IMG/VR virus record: IMGVR_UViG_3300024432_000021
Span: 1 to 46,726 of that record
From: a virus
Strand: one strand, 5' to 3'
DNA length: 46,726 bases
Shown: one piece after another, positions 45,656 through 46,726 of the stretch
Layout of the letters: each line of letters opens with the position of its first letter
Position numbering within the stretch: position 1 is the first letter of the stretch
The notes under the pieces: model-generated
The model's input: the letters and a program-made list of their open reading frames with translations, nothing else
What the model was told of the DNA's origin: nothing
Databases searched by the model: none
Made by a program: the position numbers and the translations under genes

Positions 45656-46467
45656 GCGTTCTTGCCATTATCCCAGCTCGAGGTGGTTCCAAACGGATCC
45701 CCAAGAAAAACCTCCGGCTGCTCTTGGGCCGGCCATTGATTGCGTGGTCCATCGAGGCCGCCAAGATGTCTCAACAGGTTGATCGTGTCGTGCTCTCCAC
45801 TGAAGATGAGGAGATCGCCCGCGTTGGGAAAATGTATGGCGCAAAAGTCATCATGAGGCCCGAGGAGCTGTCCGCGGATGATGCGCCTACGGATCCTGTG
45901 ATGATCCACGCCCTAAACGAAATCGGCAAAGACGGATACGCGCCCAAGCTCTTGGTTCTTCTTCAGCCGACGTCACCGATCCGACCCGCGAATCTGATTG
46001 ACGACTGCATTCAGAGGCTCAGATTCTCCGGGGCGAATAGCCTCTTCACCGGTTTTTACGGGCCACATTTCGCTTGGACGAGAGCGCCGGGGTGGGTCGA
46101 TGATCCCCTGAAGCGAAAGGGCATGATGCAGCCTTTCAACTTCGGCTCTCGGGATGCTCGAAAACGCCGACAGGATATGGATGAAAGCGAAATTCCATTT
46201 TTAGAAAACGGCTCGGTCTTTGTGACCGATACCAAGGCATTCATCAAGACCAGCTCGCGGGTCTGCCCTCCCACAGAAGCTTTCGAGATGCCGATGAGCT
46301 ATTCCATTGATATCGATGAGATCGAGCACTTCTGGGAAGCGGAACGGATTTTGTGTGCACCTCGAAGTGACGTGGCTTTCCCGGCGCTGGCGGGCGACAT
46401 TAGAAAGAGGGATCCAAGAAACAAAGCAGATCCCAAAAACATAAAACCTCTCCCGAAAGCGGTGTGA
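45652..46467 (+). CDS. CMP-sugar synthetase (CMP-N-acylneuraminate/Kdo-type cytidylyltransferase)
   Basis: 271 aa from GTG 45652, with GGGGAG upstream and a 4-nt overlap with the previous stop (GTGA). Signature IIPARGGSKRIPKKN at 6-20 binds CTP; LVLLQPTSPIRPA (~100-112) and the C-terminal YSIDIDEIEHFWEAE (metal-binding Asp) complete the family. The family activates nonulosonic acids such as sialic, legionaminic or pseudaminic acid (and related acids) to CMP-sugars. No gene for making such an acid is visible in the window, so the sugar is probably taken from the host. Placement within the head operon is unusual. Confidence 0.9.
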   Translation: MSVLAIIPARGGSKRIPKKNLRLLLGRPLIAWSIEAAKMSQQVDRVVLSTEDEEIARVGKMYGAKVIMRPEELSADDAPTDPVMIHALNEIGKDGYAPKLLVLLQPTSPIRPANLIDDCIQRLRFSGANSLFTGFYGPHFAWTRAPGWVDDPLKRKGMMQPFNFGSRDARKRRQDMDESEIPFLENGSVFVTDTKAFIKTSSRVCPPTEAFEMPMSYSIDIDEIEHFWEAERILCAPRSDVAFPALAGDIRKRDPRNKADPKNIKPLPKAV

Positions 46468-46470
46468 GCG

Positions 46471-46726
46471 ATGAGCCTTGAGTCCCACGCGTTAACCACG
46501 GTTGCCGAAGCCAAGCTGCTTGCCGACATCAGCGGCGACGGAAGCGATCCGCTTTTGGAGTCGCTGATCAATGCTCAGAGCTGGGCTATCGAGAATGCCA
46601 TGAATGGCGTGGTGTTCGTCCAGCGAAACTGTACTGAGGACTACAGCGGCGGTATCGGCGGCAGGCGGGGCGGCGCGAAACGCATCCATCTCTATCACAA
46701 GCCGATCGTATCGGTGACTTCAATCA
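46471..46726 (+). CDS. Head-tail connector protein (gp6-like), N-terminal part; 3' end outside window
   Basis: ATG 46471, 3 nt after the preceding TGA; the frame is open to the end of the window (85 residues seen). Begins MSLESHALTTVAEAKLLADI, then PLLESLINAQSWAIENAM and NCTEDYSG, RIHLYHKPIVSVTSI. This is the N-terminal pattern of phage gp6-like head-tail connector (adaptor) proteins, which join the portal to the neck. Its presence after the capsid genes fits the canonical order, with the missing neck and tail-tube genes expected next. Confidence 0.8.
   Translation, partial: MSLESHALTTVAEAKLLADISGDGSDPLLESLINAQSWAIENAMNGVVFVQRNCTEDYSGGIGGRRGGAKRIHLYHKPIVSVTSI

Noticed and set aside
1-46726. 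tRNA genes and CRISPR arrays
   Set aside because: No cloverleaf with a proper T-arm/anticodon and no regularly spaced repeat set was seen on either strand, though a tool-based scan was not possible.

Overview
The window is most of the genome of a temperate, long-tailed phage with an HK97-type capsid (siphovirus-like, Gram-negative host). Almost all genes are on the + strand, closely packed with ATGA/TGATG overlaps. The window opens inside the tape-measure gene and closes inside a head-tail connector gene, so the missing part is the neck, tail-tube and tail-chaperone block plus the tape-measure N-terminus. Phage genes lie on both sides of the integrase with no host-like DNA between them. This suggests the circular or virion form (or an unresolved circular contig), not an integrated prophage bounded by att sites. 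A Gram-negative host is inferred from lipoprotein signals, a beta-barrel-like protein ending in Phe, and cell-wall lysis genes. I cannot name the host.

Layout: 1-8501 is the tail, with the tape-measure C-terminus, two paralogous ~165-aa tail proteins split by a minus-strand secreted 'moron', and three large tip/adhesin proteins carrying LamG-like or CBM-like sugar-binding domains, closed by a strong terminator. 8676-10292 is lysis (small membrane protein, holin-like protein fused to a barrel-like domain, M15 peptidase). 10296-15178 is an accessory cassette: a trypsin-like protease, a lipoprotein with a GH-A-like TIM barrel, and three more secreted proteins including a LamG protein. 15232-17113 on the minus strand holds small morons, a DUF4258/MqsA-like toxin-antitoxin pair and an RHH-like regulator. 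17197-19901 is lysogeny control and integration (zinc-ribbon protein, excisionase-like HTH, tyrosine integrase, Cro-like HTH). 20208-32673 is early DNA metabolism: a Rad50-like zinc-hook ATPase, RecT, a ParB-like/MT-A70 adenine methylase, an MBL-fold hydrolase, a replication initiator and probable loader, VRR-NUC and PD-(D/E)XK nucleases, DUF5131, a MazG-like protein and many tiny zinc-ribbon proteins. 32718-36557 is a surface-sugar-type module (DUF4910 aminopeptidase-like protein, MptE/sialyltransferase-like protein, AAC(3)-type N-acetyltransferase, SDR) interrupted by an HNH endonuclease. 36819-46726 is packaging and head (TerS, TerL, portal-MuF fusion, prohead protease, capsid). It contains a second copy of the MptE/sialyltransferase-like gene, overlapping a CMP-sugar synthetase.

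The most interesting signals are: (1) the sugar-modification genes split over two loci, one inside the capsid operon, which could build and transfer an activated sugar to virion or host surface; (2) the holin-like/barrel-like fusion with an apparent internal signal sequence; (3) a leader before the prohead protease with a promoter, a two-codon ORF, stacked hairpins and an intrinsic terminator ending 18 nt before the start codon; (4) a ~100-nt structured element in the early operon closed by a perfect 12-bp stem; (5) promoters in the lysogeny region placed so that several regulators would be leaderless; (6) a recognisable relic of the tape-measure end showing how the tail paralogs arose. All functional calls are made by eye from motifs and context; no database search was run.
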